A stretch of 64,000 nucleotides of DNA, taken from positions 682,001-746,000 of the forward strand of contig NZ_LT703001.1 of NCBI RefSeq assembly GCF_900149705.1, read 5' to 3'. A model generated the notes under the pieces. It did not search any database. It worked only from the letters and a program-made list of their open reading frames with translations, and was not told the origin of the DNA. The DNA comes from Sphingorhabdus sp. Alg231-15 (lineage in GTDB: Bacteria > Pseudomonadota > Alphaproteobacteria > Sphingomonadales > Sphingomonadaceae). The position numbers and the translations under genes were made by a program. Shown here piece by piece: positions 7,749-16,962 of this stretch (position 1 is the stretch's first letter; each line of letters begins with the position of its first letter).

Positions 7749-10076
7749 TCACCCCTCAATTTTCGAAAAATCAGCGACTTGGTGCACGGCTGTGCGGAAA
7801 CGGGCAAGCAATGCAAGCCGCGCTGTCCGTTTGTCTTCGTCGCTGTCATTCACGGTCACATCCTCGAAAAACTGGTCAATCGGCGCGCGCAGGTCGGCCA
7901 GTGCGGTCATCGCGCTGGTAAAGTCTTCGCTTTCGATCGTGGCCGCCACTTTGGGCTGCGCGGAATCGAGTGCGTCGATCAGTGCCTTCTCTGCTTTTTC
8001 GGGCGTGTAGGAAAGGGATTTTGTATCGCTCTGCTCTGCGCTTTCCTTCTTCAAGATATTCGAAGCACGCTTGTAGCCAGCCAGTAGGTCCTCACCATCC
8101 TGCGTCTCGACAAAAGCCTGCAACGCCTTCACGCGCGCGAGCAAGCGGACCAGATCGTCCTCTCCGCCTAGGGCGAAAATCGCGTCGATCAGGTCGTGAC
8201 GGACGCCTGCTTCGCGTTGTTGAACTTTGAGGCGATCAACAAGAAAACTTCTAATAAGAGCGGGAGCCGCCAAAAAAGCATCTTTCATCTCATCGAAAAG
8301 CTTATCACCGAACGGGCTAGACTTTGCTCCGTCTCGTTCTTTCTTTCGGATAGCTTCGATCGCGTCTGAAACTTCCCAATCAATTTCTGTCACATAATGA
8401 ACAAAGGCACTAACTTCCTTTGCTTTGCCAGCTTTACCGCATGAATATGCAATTTCACCGAGAGCAAATTCAATAGCACTGGACCAAGACAATCTTAAGT
8501 TAGTTGATTCCAACAGCGTTAGAATTCCGATAGCGGCTCTTCGTAGGGCATACGGATCCTTCGATCCCGTAGGCTTCTCGCCAATTGCAAAAAACCCGAC
8601 AAGTGTATCCAGCTTATCCGCCAAACTCACCGCCACCGTCACCGGATCAGTCGGCACTTCATCACCCTGCCCAACCGGCTTGTAATGATCGCGGATCGCG
8701 TTTGCGACCGCCTTGGACTTGCCCTGTTTCTCTGCATAATAGCCGCCCATCAGACCTTGCAGGTCGGGGAACTCGCCCACCATTTCGGTGACGAGATCGG
8801 CTTTGCAGAGACGTGCGGCCTCGGACACTTCACCATGAAATGTATCGCCGGGGTTGGGCTGGTCAAAACCATTCCCTTCTAAAGAAACCAACCACTCGGC
8901 CAACTTGGCCACACGCTCTACCTTGTCGGCAACCGTGCCCAGTTTTTCATGGAACACAATGTTGCTCAATTTCTTGGCATGATCTTCCAGCGCCGTCTTC
9001 TGGTCAAGCTCCCAGAAGAATTTGGCGTCGGACAGCCTTGCCGCCAGCACTTTTTCATTACCCGCAACAATCGCCTTGCCGCCGTCGCTGGCGTCAATAT
9101 TGGCAGTGCAGATGAAATTCGGTGCCAAGTCCCCCTCCCGTTTACGGGAGGGGTTAGGGGTGGGATTGCCTGTGGTTCCAGGCCCACCCCCGGCCCCTCC
9201 CGCGAGCGGGAGGGGGGTACGGCAGATAAAATATTTTTGGTTCACCCGGGCGGTGAGCTGGATGACCTCCTCTGGTACATCCAGAAACGCCGGGTCAAAG
9301 CCGCCCAGCAGCGGGACCGGCCATTCGGTCAGGCCGGCATTTTCGATCACCAGGCCCTCGTCCGCAACCAACTCAAGTCCGCCGTCCGATGCCGCCTTGG
9401 CCGCACCCTCGCGAACAATCGCTTCGCGTTCCGCCTGATCGACCAGCACGTGGCACGCCCGCAGTTTCTCGGCATAATCACCGGCATTGCCGATCGTTAC
9501 CACTCCGTCATGGTGGAAGCGATGGCCGACGGTTTCATAACCTGACGCCACGCCGTCAATTGCACAGGCCACCAGATCATCGCCCAATATCGCGACAATG
9601 CCGGACAAAGGCCGCACCCAGCGCAGGCTTTCGGTTGACAGACTCGCATCACCCCAGCGCATGGATTTGGGCCATGGGAAGGCTTTGATGATTGCCGGGA
9701 TCGCTTCCGACAGAACCTCTTTGGTATCACGGCCCGGCTTGTTGATCACCGCAAAATAGGTCGCACGCCCTTTGACGTCGCGTACTTCCAGCTGATCGCG
9801 AGTCACGCCGTTTTTGCGACAAAATCCGTCAACCGCCTGATCCGGTGCACCTTCCGGCGGCCCCTTGGCTTCTTCATTCACCGCTTCGGTCTGCGCAGGC
9901 AGATCCTTTGCAATCAGCGCAAGCCGCCTTGGCGTCGAATAAACGGTGATATTGCCAGCTTTGAGGCCAGCATCAGCCAATTGGGCGACAAATAACCGCT
10001 CCAGATCGGCACGGGCCTTGGCCTGCATACGGGCGGGAATTTCTTCAGAGAGCAGTTCGAGCAGGAAATCAGCCAT
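7749..10076 (-). CDS. glyS: Glycine--tRNA ligase beta subunit
   Basis: Beta subunit of the alpha2beta2 bacterial glycyl-tRNA synthetase, 775 residues; it binds tRNA-Gly while the alpha subunit carries the catalytic core. It starts with the family-typical [17 protein letters not shown] and contains RVNQKYF, FICTANI-ASDGGKAIVAGN and SDAKFFWELD motifs, then the HD-like and anticodon-binding regions. The start ATG overlaps the glyQ stop (TAATG). Residues about 286-317 form a Gly/Pro/Arg-rich insert in a surface loop, encoded by a GC-rich palindromic element in frame (9131-9217). The flanking protein sequence is intact on both sides, so the gene should still be functional. Confidence 0.96.
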   Translation of the reverse strand: MADFLLELLSEEIPARMQAKARADLERLFVAQLADAGLKAGNITVYSTPRRLALIAKDLPAQTEAVNEEAKGPPEGAPDQAVDGFCRKNGVTRDQLEVRDVKGRATYFAVINKPGRDTKEVLSEAIPAIIKAFPWPKSMRWGDASLSTESLRWVRPLSGIVAILGDDLVACAIDGVASGYETVGHRFHHDGVVTIGNAGDYAEKLRACHVLVDQAEREAIVREGAAKAASDGGLELVADEGLVIENAGLTEWPVPLLGGFDPAFLDVPEEVIQLTARVNQKYFICRTPLPLAGGAGGGPGTTGNPTPNPSRKREGDLAPNFICTANIDASDGGKAIVAGNEKVLAARLSDAKFFWELDQKTALEDHAKKLSNIVFHEKLGTVADKVERVAKLAEWLVSLEGNGFDQPNPGDTFHGEVSEAARLCKADLVTEMVGEFPDLQGLMGGYYAEKQGKSKAVANAIRDHYKPVGQGDEVPTDPVTVAVSLADKLDTLVGFFAIGEKPTGSKDPYALRRAAIGILTLLESTNLRLSWSSAIEFALGEIAYSCGKAGKAKEVSAFVHYVTEIDWEVSDAIEAIRKKERDGAKSSPFGDKLFDEMKDAFLAAPALIRSFLVDRLKVQQREAGVRHDLIDAIFALGGEDDLVRLLARVKALQAFVETQDGEDLLAGYKRASNILKKESAEQSDTKSLSYTPEKAEKALIDALDSAQPKVAATIESEDFTSAMTALADLRAPIDQFFEDVTVNDSDEDKRTARLALLARFRTAVHQVADFSKIEG
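9131..9217. repeat. In-frame palindromic element inside glyS
   Basis: Two hairpins bracket the element. The first has arms CCCCTCCCG (9132-9140) and CGGGAGGGG (9145-9153) around TTTA. The second has arms CCCCTCCCGC (9194-9203) and GCGGGAGGGG (9206-9215) around GA. The intervening bases contain AGGGGTGGG and CCCACCCCC, which can also pair, giving a nested structure. Read on the coding strand it adds about 30 codons, including NPTPNPSRKREGD, a peptide style typical of translated intergenic palindromes, with no stop or frame change. It interrupts what is normally a short loop between two strands of the GlyS core. Confidence 0.85.
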
Positions 10077-10948
10077 TACGCGTCCCACCCGTTCTTCGCC
10101 ATATAGGCTTCACAACTGCCTTTCGCGAGGTCGCGGACACGGCCCATATAGCTGGCGCGCTCCTGCACAGAGATCACGCCGCGCGCCTGCAACAGGTTGA
10201 ACACATGACTCGCCTTGATCGCTTGTTCATAGGCTGGGATAGGCAGTTTCGCCTCGAGGCAATTTTCACATTCGCCAACCGCTTTGTTGAACAGGTCAAA
10301 CAGCGTTTCGGTATTGGCAACCTCAAAATTCCACTCCGACATCTGCTTCTCATTATCTAAGAAGATATCGCCGTAACTGACTCCATTCCCATTATAATCC
10401 AGATCATAGATACTATCGACGCCCTGAATATACATGGCGAGCCGTTCCAGTCCGTAAGTCAGTTCGCCGGCTACTGGCTTGCAGTCAAAGCCGCCCATTT
10501 GCTGGAAATAGGTGAACTGCGTCACCTCCATGCCGTCGCACCAGACTTCCCAGCCCAGACCCCAGGCGCCCAATGTCGGGCTTTCCCAGTCATCCTCGAC
10601 AAAACGGATGTCATGCAGCATCGGATCAATGCCGATCGCAGTCAGACTATCGAGGTAAAGCTGCTGGATATCCGGCGGCGATGGCTTGAGGATCACCTGA
10701 TATTGATAATAATGCTGCAAACGGTTCGGATTTTCCCCGTAACGCCCGTCGGTAGGTCGACGGCAAGGCTGCACAAAAGCCGCATTCCATGGGTCGGGGC
10801 CAAGCGCGCGCAAAGTGGTTGCTGTATGAAACGTTCCAGCACCCATTTCCATGTCATAAGGCTGCAAGATTGCGCAGCCCTGTTCACTCCAATAATCGTG
10901 GAGTTTCAGGATGATCTGCTGGAAGCTGAGAGGCTTCTGGTCGGTCAA
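10076..10948 (-). CDS. glyQ: Glycine--tRNA ligase alpha subunit
   Basis: Catalytic subunit of the tetrameric glycyl-tRNA synthetase. The core is highly conserved: [19 protein letters not shown] at the start, [52 protein letters not shown] and [18 protein letters not shown], all belonging to the class II active site. From the TTG at 10948 it is 290 residues, the usual family length, with AAGAAAG upstream. The frame is open to another TTG at 11029, which would add 27 residues unlike the family; no ATG exists in this stretch, so the start is uncertain. It is followed by glyS with a one-base overlap. Confidence 0.95.
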   Translation of the reverse strand: MTDQKPLSFQQIILKLHDYWSEQGCAILQPYDMEMGAGTFHTATTLRALGPDPWNAAFVQPCRRPTDGRYGENPNRLQHYYQYQVILKPSPPDIQQLYLDSLTAIGIDPMLHDIRFVEDDWESPTLGAWGLGWEVWCDGMEVTQFTYFQQMGGFDCKPVAGELTYGLERLAMYIQGVDSIYDLDYNGNGVSYGDIFLDNEKQMSEWNFEVANTETLFDLFNKAVGECENCLEAKLPIPAYEQAIKASHVFNLLQARGVISVQERASYMGRVRDLAKGSCEAYMAKNGWDA

Positions 10949-11050
10949 AGTGATAGCTTTCTTCGCCAAAGAATTTGGGTGTGCAATATGTGTCGCGCTT
11001 GCTTTGGCGAAAGCACGCCATAGGGTCAAGCCGTGATTGGCGTTTTTGCG

Positions 11051-13153
11051 CTACTCCGCCGCTTCCAATTCTCGGACCGGCGCAACCGTTACCGGCGTCG
11101 CGTTGAGCACCGCGTTGCCAGACAATCGGTCAAAGCTTTCCGGATCGGTAAGATCATTGATCGAAACGCCTGGTTTTGCGGCGGCTACCGACAGTCCCAC
11201 CCCTTCACGGCCATGACCGAAGCCATGCGGGATCGACACCACGCCGGGCATGACGTCATCGGTTACCTCGACGACGATTTCGACGCTGTTCACCCGGCTT
11301 TCCACCGCCGCCATATCGCCGTCCGCCAGACCGCGTTCGGTCGCATCATCGGGATGGATCATCAATGTGCAGCGTTCCGGGCCCTTGAGCAGGCGCTTGC
11401 TGTTGTGCAACCAGCTATTGTTGCTCCGTACGTGACGGCGGCCGATCAGACGCAGCACATCCGGACGGACATCGTTCAAAGAATCGTCAAAGCGCTGCAA
11501 TTCCGCCAGAAAGTCGGGGTGGGCGCATTGGATCTGCTTGTCCTCGGTCATCAACCGATCCGCCATACACGGTCGCAATGGCCCCAGATCAATTCCGTTC
11601 GGCGCAGCTTCCACTTCGGCTAGGGTCAGGCCAGCCGGCGAGCTTTGCAGCATATTGTCGAGCACGTCTCTTGGCTCGCGGATATTGGGCACATCCTGCC
11701 CATCGGTGGCCAATATCTCGCGCGCCAGTTCGGCGATAATTTCCCAGTCGGCTTTCTCGCCATCCTGAATGTCAAAGATCGCAGGAGAATAGCTGGCATA
11801 GTTGCGCACCGCCAAAGGTCCAAAAAAGAAGGGATAATGGTCTTTTTCCAACGGTCCACAAGGCGGAAGAATATAGTCGGCATGGCGGCTTGTTTCGGTA
11901 ACATACATGTCGAATGATACCATCAGGTCGAGCTTCTCCAACGCACGGTCCAGCCTCGCACCATCAGGGGCTGACAGAACCGGATTACCAGTGACAACGA
12001 ACAAGGAGCGGACTCGCTCGTCATCTTCGCGCAGCATTTCCTCTGCGAAAGTGATGGTCGGCAGCTCGCCCATCACCACCGGCATTTCGCCGCGCGCCGT
12101 CTGGGTTTTCCGGACAGAGCCCCTGCCCACCAGGTTGATCGTATCAAGCGCCGGTTCAGGCACCATCGTGCCGCCTTCGCGGTCGAGATTGCCGGTTGCT
12201 ATGTTGATTACCTGGATAAGCCACTGGTTGAGCGTGCCAAATTCACAGACAGAAACACCCATGCGGCCATAAATCGCCGCCGGCTGATCAGCGCCGAGTT
12301 GCGCCGCTATGTCCCGCATATCTTCAACCGCGATCCCGCAATGCGCCGATAGCTGCGCCATATCAAAACCGGCAATCGCTGGCTCAATATTCCCCCAGCT
12401 ATCGTCCATAATTGCTTCGAGGCGCGAGATATCAGCATGGCCGTCGTCAAAAACCGCTTTCAATATGCCGAGAAACAACGCCGTATCAGTACCCGGCTTC
12501 ACGAAATGATGCGCATCGGCCAGTTTCGCGGTTTCCGTCCGGCGTGGATCGATAACAACCAACTTGCCGTCGCGTGCCTGCATTTCCTTCACGCGTTTCT
12601 TGAAGTCTGGCACCGTCCAGATGCTGCCGTTGGAGGCAGCCGGATTGCCGCCAACAATCACCAGATACTGGCTGCGATCAATATCCGGGACCGCCGCCAG
12701 GCTAACATGACCGTACATATGATATTGCACGACATGATGCGGAATCTGGTCCAGCGTGGACGCGGAATAGATGTTCTTCAGGCCGATGGCGCGACGCAAT
12801 GTGCTGATCTGCGTTGAAATACCATAATCATGTGCGCTGGGATTGCCCATATACATGGCCGGTTTCGCACCGGCCTCTTTCAGGTCCTTCAGCTTGCTGG
12901 CAATTTCTTGAAATGCGGTTTCCCAACCAATTTCCTGCCACTGACCATTCACTTTCTTCAGCGGCTTGTGCAAACGGTCCGGATCATCCTGCAAGTCTGC
13001 AATAGCTGTCGCTTTGGGGCAGATGTGGCCGCGACTCAGGACGTGATCAGGATTGCCTTTGATTGATAGAATCTCGCGGCCTTCAACTTCAACCAATACG
13101 CCGCAATTGGCTTCACAGATATGGCAGGTGCGGGCATGGATTTGGCTCATCAT
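11051..13153 (-). CDS. Molybdopterin-dependent oxidoreductase (DMSO reductase superfamily)
   Basis: A 700-residue catalytic subunit with an N-terminal [4Fe-4S] motif (Cys10, Cys13, Cys17, Cys45), followed by the molybdopterin oxidoreductase domain (WETAFQEIA, GNPSAHDYG, VVIDPRRTETAKLADAHHFVKPGTD) and a C-terminal molydopterin dinucleotide-binding domain (RHVRSNNSW, MIHPDDATERGLADGD). No Tat or Sec signal is seen, so it is probably cytoplasmic. No electron-transfer subunit, membrane anchor or cofactor-insertion chaperone lies beside it. The substrate cannot be read from the sequence; cytosolic thiosulfate/polysulfide- or acetylene-type relatives are possible. AGGAGA precedes the start at a good distance. 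Confidence 0.9.
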   Translation of the reverse strand: MMSQIHARTCHICEANCGVLVEVEGREILSIKGNPDHVLSRGHICPKATAIADLQDDPDRLHKPLKKVNGQWQEIGWETAFQEIASKLKDLKEAGAKPAMYMGNPSAHDYGISTQISTLRRAIGLKNIYSASTLDQIPHHVVQYHMYGHVSLAAVPDIDRSQYLVIVGGNPAASNGSIWTVPDFKKRVKEMQARDGKLVVIDPRRTETAKLADAHHFVKPGTDTALFLGILKAVFDDGHADISRLEAIMDDSWGNIEPAIAGFDMAQLSAHCGIAVEDMRDIAAQLGADQPAAIYGRMGVSVCEFGTLNQWLIQVINIATGNLDREGGTMVPEPALDTINLVGRGSVRKTQTARGEMPVVMGELPTITFAEEMLREDDERVRSLFVVTGNPVLSAPDGARLDRALEKLDLMVSFDMYVTETSRHADYILPPCGPLEKDHYPFFFGPLAVRNYASYSPAIFDIQDGEKADWEIIAELAREILATDGQDVPNIREPRDVLDNMLQSSPAGLTLAEVEAAPNGIDLGPLRPCMADRLMTEDKQIQCAHPDFLAELQRFDDSLNDVRPDVLRLIGRRHVRSNNSWLHNSKRLLKGPERCTLMIHPDDATERGLADGDMAAVESRVNSVEIVVEVTDDVMPGVVSIPHGFGHGREGVGLSVAAAKPGVSINDLTDPESFDRLSGNAVLNATPVTVAPVRELEAAE

Positions 13154-13230
13154 ATGTCTCCTGATTTAACTGACCAATTAGCAGAGTGGTAAAGCAGTGA
13201 CCACCGCAAGCAGGGAAAATTATTTGCATA

Positions 13231-13260
13231 TTGAAAAATTGCTGGGATTTCCGACATAAA
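13231..13260 (+). promoter_or_regulatory. Candidate promoter upstream of the first TraB/GumN gene
   Basis: TTGAAA (13231) and CATAAA (13255) are separated by 18 bp, about 58 bp before the ATG. It is a weak match and lies in the only non-coding gap between divergently transcribed genes. Confidence 0.3.
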
Positions 13261-13317
13261 TAGGCAATTAACAGTCACAACTTATCAAGCCCCGGTCTTT
13301 CGATAAAATTGGAATTT

Positions 13318-14259
13318 ATGCCCATGACGCGTCGCTGGTTTTCTCCGTTAATATGCTTGCCTCTGGTAATCGGTCTGGCCGCTTGCCAAACAACCCCGGC
13401 GCAATCGGCCAGCACATCTGCGCCTGCCGAGGTAGAAATCGCGACGATACCGGACGATCCCGATCCGGCGCTCTGGGTTTTGAAGGACGAGGATACGACC
13501 ATTTATCTGTTTGGAACCGTCCACATCCTGAAGCCTGGCATGAGCTGGTTTGATGAAGCCATCAAAGAGGCATTTGATAAGTCTGGCGAACTGGTTATCG
13601 AGATGATCGAGCCTGAGCCGGCTGCGATGATGAAAATTGTCAGCGATCTGGCGATAGACAAGACCGGTGTTTCCTTGCGCGACAAGCTCACCGCGGAAGA
13701 TCGTACTGCCTATGAAGCCGCGCTCACTTCTCTGGAATTGCCGGTTAATGCATTCGATCCTTTGGAACCCTGGTTTGCCAGCGTCAGCATGTCGCTCGTC
13801 CCGTTGATGAAAAACGGTTATGATACGAATAGCGGTGTGGAAGATGATCTGACGGCAACGGCGAAGGCCAGAAACATGAAGATCGTGGGCTTGGAAACAG
13901 CTGAGCAGCAACTAGGTTTCTTTGATAATCTTCCGGAAGACGTTCAAATCCGTTTTCTCAATTTTAACGTCAACACGATCGACGATATGGCCGATGGCAT
14001 GGAAAACATGGTCGCGCACTGGGCCAATGCGGATATCAAGGCATTGGCGGAATTGATGAACGCAGGTCTGGAAGAGAAAATACTTTATGATACTTTGCTG
14101 TCCAATCGCAATGCCGACTGGGCCGAGTGGGTGGATGACCGGATGGATCAGCCCGGAACCGTATTCATGGCCGTCGGCGCGGGTCATCTTGCCGGTGACG
14201 CGAGTTTGCAAGCGAAGCTCAAGGAGCGCGGCCTGAAAACAAAACGCATAAAATATTAG
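13318..14259 (+). CDS. TraB/GumN family lipoprotein (copy 1)
   Basis: A 313-residue exported protein with a lipoprotein signal (hydrophobic stretch ending IGLAAC, lipid Cys at about residue 22). The mature part is a TraB/GumN (Tiki-like) domain: it opens with LWVLKDEDTTIYLFGTVHIL, whose GxxH motif is conserved, and ends with FMAVGAGHLAGDASLQAKLKERG. Tiki-like relatives are metal-dependent proteases, and the GTVH and GAGH histidines are at the expected sites, but activity is inferred. An ATG two codons downstream could also be the start. The next gene is a paralogue with the same architecture. Confidence 0.85.
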   Translation: MPMTRRWFSPLICLPLVIGLAACQTTPAQSASTSAPAEVEIATIPDDPDPALWVLKDEDTTIYLFGTVHILKPGMSWFDEAIKEAFDKSGELVIEMIEPEPAAMMKIVSDLAIDKTGVSLRDKLTAEDRTAYEAALTSLELPVNAFDPLEPWFASVSMSLVPLMKNGYDTNSGVEDDLTATAKARNMKIVGLETAEQQLGFFDNLPEDVQIRFLNFNVNTIDDMADGMENMVAHWANADIKALAELMNAGLEEKILYDTLLSNRNADWAEWVDDRMDQPGTVFMAVGAGHLAGDASLQAKLKERGLKTKRIKY

Positions 14260-14286
14260 GGCGTTTGGCTCAATTGCCCTTCTTTT
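14258..14286 (+). terminator. Weak terminator-like hairpin between the TraB/GumN paralogues
   Basis: AGGGC (14258-14262) and GCCCT (14276-14280) can pair, followed by TCTTTT. The stem is only five base pairs and the loop is long, so read-through into the next paralogue is likely. Confidence 0.3.
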
Positions 14287-14314
14287 CGATTACAATGATG
14301 CCCAGATAGCGTTT

Positions 14315-15229
14315 ATGAAATATATTCAAGCCTTATGGGCCATTATCGCTTCAGCCTGTCTGGTGGCCTGCTCTAACACTCCTGAGCCGGTTCAACTGGA
14401 TACCGTCAAAGAAGGGAAACCTGCGCTTTGGAAAGTCACCGGCACCAAGGCGGAGCAAAAAGGATCGGCCTACCTCTTTGGAACGATCCACATCTTGCCC
14501 AAAGGCGTAAATTGGCGAACCGCCGCCATTGAAGAAGCCATTTCTGACTCTGATCAACTGGTTATCGAGGTGCTGGGCCTGGAGGACACGCAAAACGCCG
14601 CCAAAATATTTGCCAAACTCGCCATTTCTCCCAACCAGCCAGAGATCGAAAAACGGATAAAGCCCTCCCTGCGTGATGATCTGGATGCGGTTATCGATAA
14701 AAGCAATATTCCCGAATTTGCACTGAATCGCATGGAAAGCTGGGCCGCGGCGCTATCACTGGCCTCCGCACAAACAAATGCTTTGGGTCTGGATTCCAGC
14801 GAAGGTGTAGAGAAGAAACTGGTCGCGCAATTTGGTGAACTGAAAAAGCCTGTCGAGGGTCTTGAATCGATTGAACAGCAATTGGGTTATTTTGACACCC
14901 TGCCAGAGTCGCAGCAGCGCGACATGCTGACCAGTGTCGTTGAGGAAGCCGCTGACACGAAAGACTCTTTTGAGAAACTGTTTAATGCCTGGATATCAGG
15001 CGATACGGATGAGATTGTTGAGCTTTCCAAGGGCGGCATATTGGAAGATCCCAAGACCCGTGAGAAGCTGTTAATTTCTCGTAACAAGGACTGGTCGGAG
15101 CAGTTGGACAAGAAAATGCAAGGCCCAGGCATATCATTTGTAGCAGTGGGCGCGGCGCATCTTGTTGGGCCAGACGCTGTGCAAAACATGCTGGAAACGC
15201 GTGGATATAAGATTGAGAAAATTCAGTAA
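14315..15229 (+). CDS. TraB/GumN family lipoprotein (copy 2)
   Basis: A 304-residue paralogue of the preceding gene, beginning 55 bp after it. It has a lipoprotein signal (MKYIQALW, hydrophobic stretch, CLVAC, lipid Cys near residue 19) and the same domain markers: LFGTIHILPKGVNW near residue 52, GLESIEQQLGYFD in the middle and FVAVGAAHLVGPDAVQNMLE at the end. The two proteins align over their whole length but differ at most positions, so the duplication is old. Both probably face the periplasm from a membrane anchor. Function is inferred only as for copy 1. Confidence 0.85.
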   Translation: MKYIQALWAIIASACLVACSNTPEPVQLDTVKEGKPALWKVTGTKAEQKGSAYLFGTIHILPKGVNWRTAAIEEAISDSDQLVIEVLGLEDTQNAAKIFAKLAISPNQPEIEKRIKPSLRDDLDAVIDKSNIPEFALNRMESWAAALSLASAQTNALGLDSSEGVEKKLVAQFGELKKPVEGLESIEQQLGYFDTLPESQQRDMLTSVVEEAADTKDSFEKLFNAWISGDTDEIVELSKGGILEDPKTREKLLISRNKDWSEQLDKKMQGPGISFVAVGAAHLVGPDAVQNMLETRGYKIEKIQ

Positions 15230-15250
15230 GATAGGTTCCTAGGTTCTTTT

Positions 15251-16045
15251 ATGTCATTTCTATTTGATCAGGAAACCGCGCTGGTGCCGCGCGGAACCGA
15301 CCAGTTTGTCGCCGAATGTAGCGAAATTTTTCAAAACCCGTCAGGGGCTGCCTTTGGTGGATGGGTTGCGGCTATTGCGGCCCGTGCGGTTGAAGAACAT
15401 CCCGATTGCGCCGCACCGATTGTCTCCTTGCAAATGTCCTATTTGTCCGCTGTGGCGCCTGGCGAAGTGGAAATAAGAATACGCTTGCTCAAATCCGGGG
15501 CATCGACGCAATTTTGGCGTGCAGAGCTTTTGCAGCGCGACGCGATAACAAACACCGCGGATATTGTTACCAGCAATCGCAAACCAACAAATATCGACTA
15601 TCAACTTGCGCGACCAGAAACCAAAGCCATGGACGGAGGCATCAAGCTGGAAGTCATGCCGATGACTCCGAACTGGGTTGCCACTTATCAACAATATATC
15701 GTGCAAGGAACGCCATTTTCGGACAATGGAACGCCCGAGACGATGACCTGGATTAAACAGGAAGATGGCCGTCCGGTTGATCGCAAGAGCATTATCGCAA
15801 TCTGCGATACTCCAATGCCGAGAACCTTCTTCCTATCCGACATTCCTCGCATGGGATCGACGGTGTCCATGGCCACCTATATCTATGCAAGCGAAGATGA
15901 TATCGCGGCTGCGGGTTCGGACCATCTCTTGCTGCGCGTTTCTGGTGCAACTGTAAGAAACAGTTCAACGGACCAGCGTGTCGAGCTTTGGTCAAAAGCC
16001 GGAACCCTGCTGGCTACAAGCAATCAGATCGGCTTTTTCCGCTAG
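15251..16045 (+). CDS. Acyl-CoA thioesterase family protein (double hotdog)
   Basis: The 264-residue protein has two hotdog-fold halves. The first shows FQNPSGAAFGGWVAAIAARAVEEHP, the long helix with Gly-Gly typical of TesB-like thioesterases, and LQMSYLSAVAPGEVEIRIRLLKSG. The second begins near residue 140 and includes LSDIPRMGSTVSMATYIYA. Such proteins hydrolyse acyl-CoA thioesters in the cytosol; the chain-length preference is unknown. It starts 21 bp after the second TraB/GumN gene and may be cotranscribed with it. Confidence 0.82.
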   Translation: MSFLFDQETALVPRGTDQFVAECSEIFQNPSGAAFGGWVAAIAARAVEEHPDCAAPIVSLQMSYLSAVAPGEVEIRIRLLKSGASTQFWRAELLQRDAITNTADIVTSNRKPTNIDYQLARPETKAMDGGIKLEVMPMTPNWVATYQQYIVQGTPFSDNGTPETMTWIKQEDGRPVDRKSIIAICDTPMPRTFFLSDIPRMGSTVSMATYIYASEDDIAAAGSDHLLLRVSGATVRNSSTDQRVELWSKAGTLLATSNQIGFFR

Positions 16046-16079
16046 GCAAATATTGTCGGCCATTAACCCGCAATATGCC

Positions 16080-16108
16080 TTGCTTTTCCGCTAGTCTCTG
16101 CCTATAGC
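16080..16108 (+). promoter_or_regulatory. Candidate promoter of the bL25 gene
   Basis: TTGCTT (16080-16085) and TATAGC (16103-16108) are separated by 17 bp. A start site near 16115 would leave a leader of about 65 nt before the bL25 ATG. Confidence 0.45.
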
Positions 16109-16181
16109 GCCCTCTTTCCGGCCATGAGCACCCTGGAGGCGTGGCGGAAATATCGTAAAAACCTATTTTTGGAGCAACATT

Positions 16182-16865
16182 ATGAGTGATCAGCTGACAT
16201 TATCAGCCGAGCCTCGCGAACGGGCTGGCAAGGGAGTCTCCCGTGCACTACGTCGCGAAGGCCGCATCCCCGCCGTTATTTATGGCGATAAAAAAGACCC
16301 TATAACGATTCATGTGGAAGAACGCGCGCTGAACAAGCTGCTCGGTACCGGCCACTTCATGAACTCGCTGGTCATGGTAGACTTGAACGGGGAGAAAACC
16401 CGGACCCTGCCGAAAGATGTTGCTTTCGATCCTGTCAGTGACCGTGCGCTGCACGTCGACTTTTTCCGCCTTGCCAAAGGCGCAAAAGTACAGGTCGATA
16501 TTCCTGTCGTATTTGTAAACGAAGAAGAATCACCTGGCCTGAAACGTGGCGGCGTGTTGAACGTTGTTCGCTTTGAACTGGACCTGATGTGTGATGCTGA
16601 CAAGATTCCTGATCAGATCGAGGTGGATGTCACCGGTCTGGAAATCGGCGATTCTGTTCACATTTCCGATGTCACCCTGCCCGATGGTTCTGAGAGCTCG
16701 ATCACTGATCGTGACTTCACCATTGCTGGTGTGACCGCTCCATCCGCACTCAAGTCTTCTGAAGACGAAGCCGAAGAAGGTGAAGAAGGCGAAGAGGGTG
16801 AAGAAGGCGCTGAAGGCGAGGCAGCTGAAGGCGAAGGCGAAGCAGAAGGCGGTTCAGAGGACTAG
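16182..16865 (+). CDS. rplY: 50S ribosomal protein bL25 (general stress protein Ctc)
   Basis: The 227-residue protein has the N-terminal 5S-rRNA-binding L25 domain ([24 protein letters not shown], then [11 protein letters not shown]) and the C-terminal TL5/Ctc beta domain ([39 protein letters not shown]). The last 35 residues are an extremely acidic Glu/Gly/Ala tail built from EGEEGEEG-like repeats, common in alphaproteobacterial L25. A GGAG Shine-Dalgarno sequence precedes the ATG. A terminator hairpin follows and pth begins about 100 bp downstream, the usual order in bacteria. Confidence 0.96.
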   Translation: MSDQLTLSAEPRERAGKGVSRALRREGRIPAVIYGDKKDPITIHVEERALNKLLGTGHFMNSLVMVDLNGEKTRTLPKDVAFDPVSDRALHVDFFRLAKGAKVQVDIPVVFVNEEESPGLKRGGVLNVVRFELDLMCDADKIPDQIEVDVTGLEIGDSVHISDVTLPDGSESSITDRDFTIAGVTAPSALKSSEDEAEEGEEGEEGEEGAEGEAAEGEGEAEGGSED

Positions 16866-16891
16866 ACCTTCGCACCCAAATAACTGTAACG

Positions 16892-16936
16892 AAAAACCGT
16901 TCATGCTGCGCCTGGCGAAGTATGAGCGGTTTTTTT
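16892..16936 (+). terminator. Rho-independent terminator after bL25
   Basis: AACCGTTCAT and ATGAGCGGTT form a ten-pair stem with one G-T pair, followed by a run of seven T. It lies between the bL25 stop and pth. Confidence 0.8.
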
Positions 16937-16962
16937 GTAACTGGGGTTAAGGGAATTCACGC

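Noticed and set aside
9131-9217. CRISPR-like repeat
   Set aside because: Only two hairpins of one element; no spacer array and no cas genes anywhere in the window.
10949-11029. 27-residue N-terminal extension of GlyQ
   Set aside because: The residues do not resemble the family, which normally begins close to the conserved SFQ motif; no ATG or GTG supports the longer form.
11033-11623. 196-residue open frame opposite to the molybdopterin oxidoreductase
   Set aside because: It is the antisense shadow of a conserved gene; no family features, and similar shadow frames occur opposite ppdK, glyS and lon.
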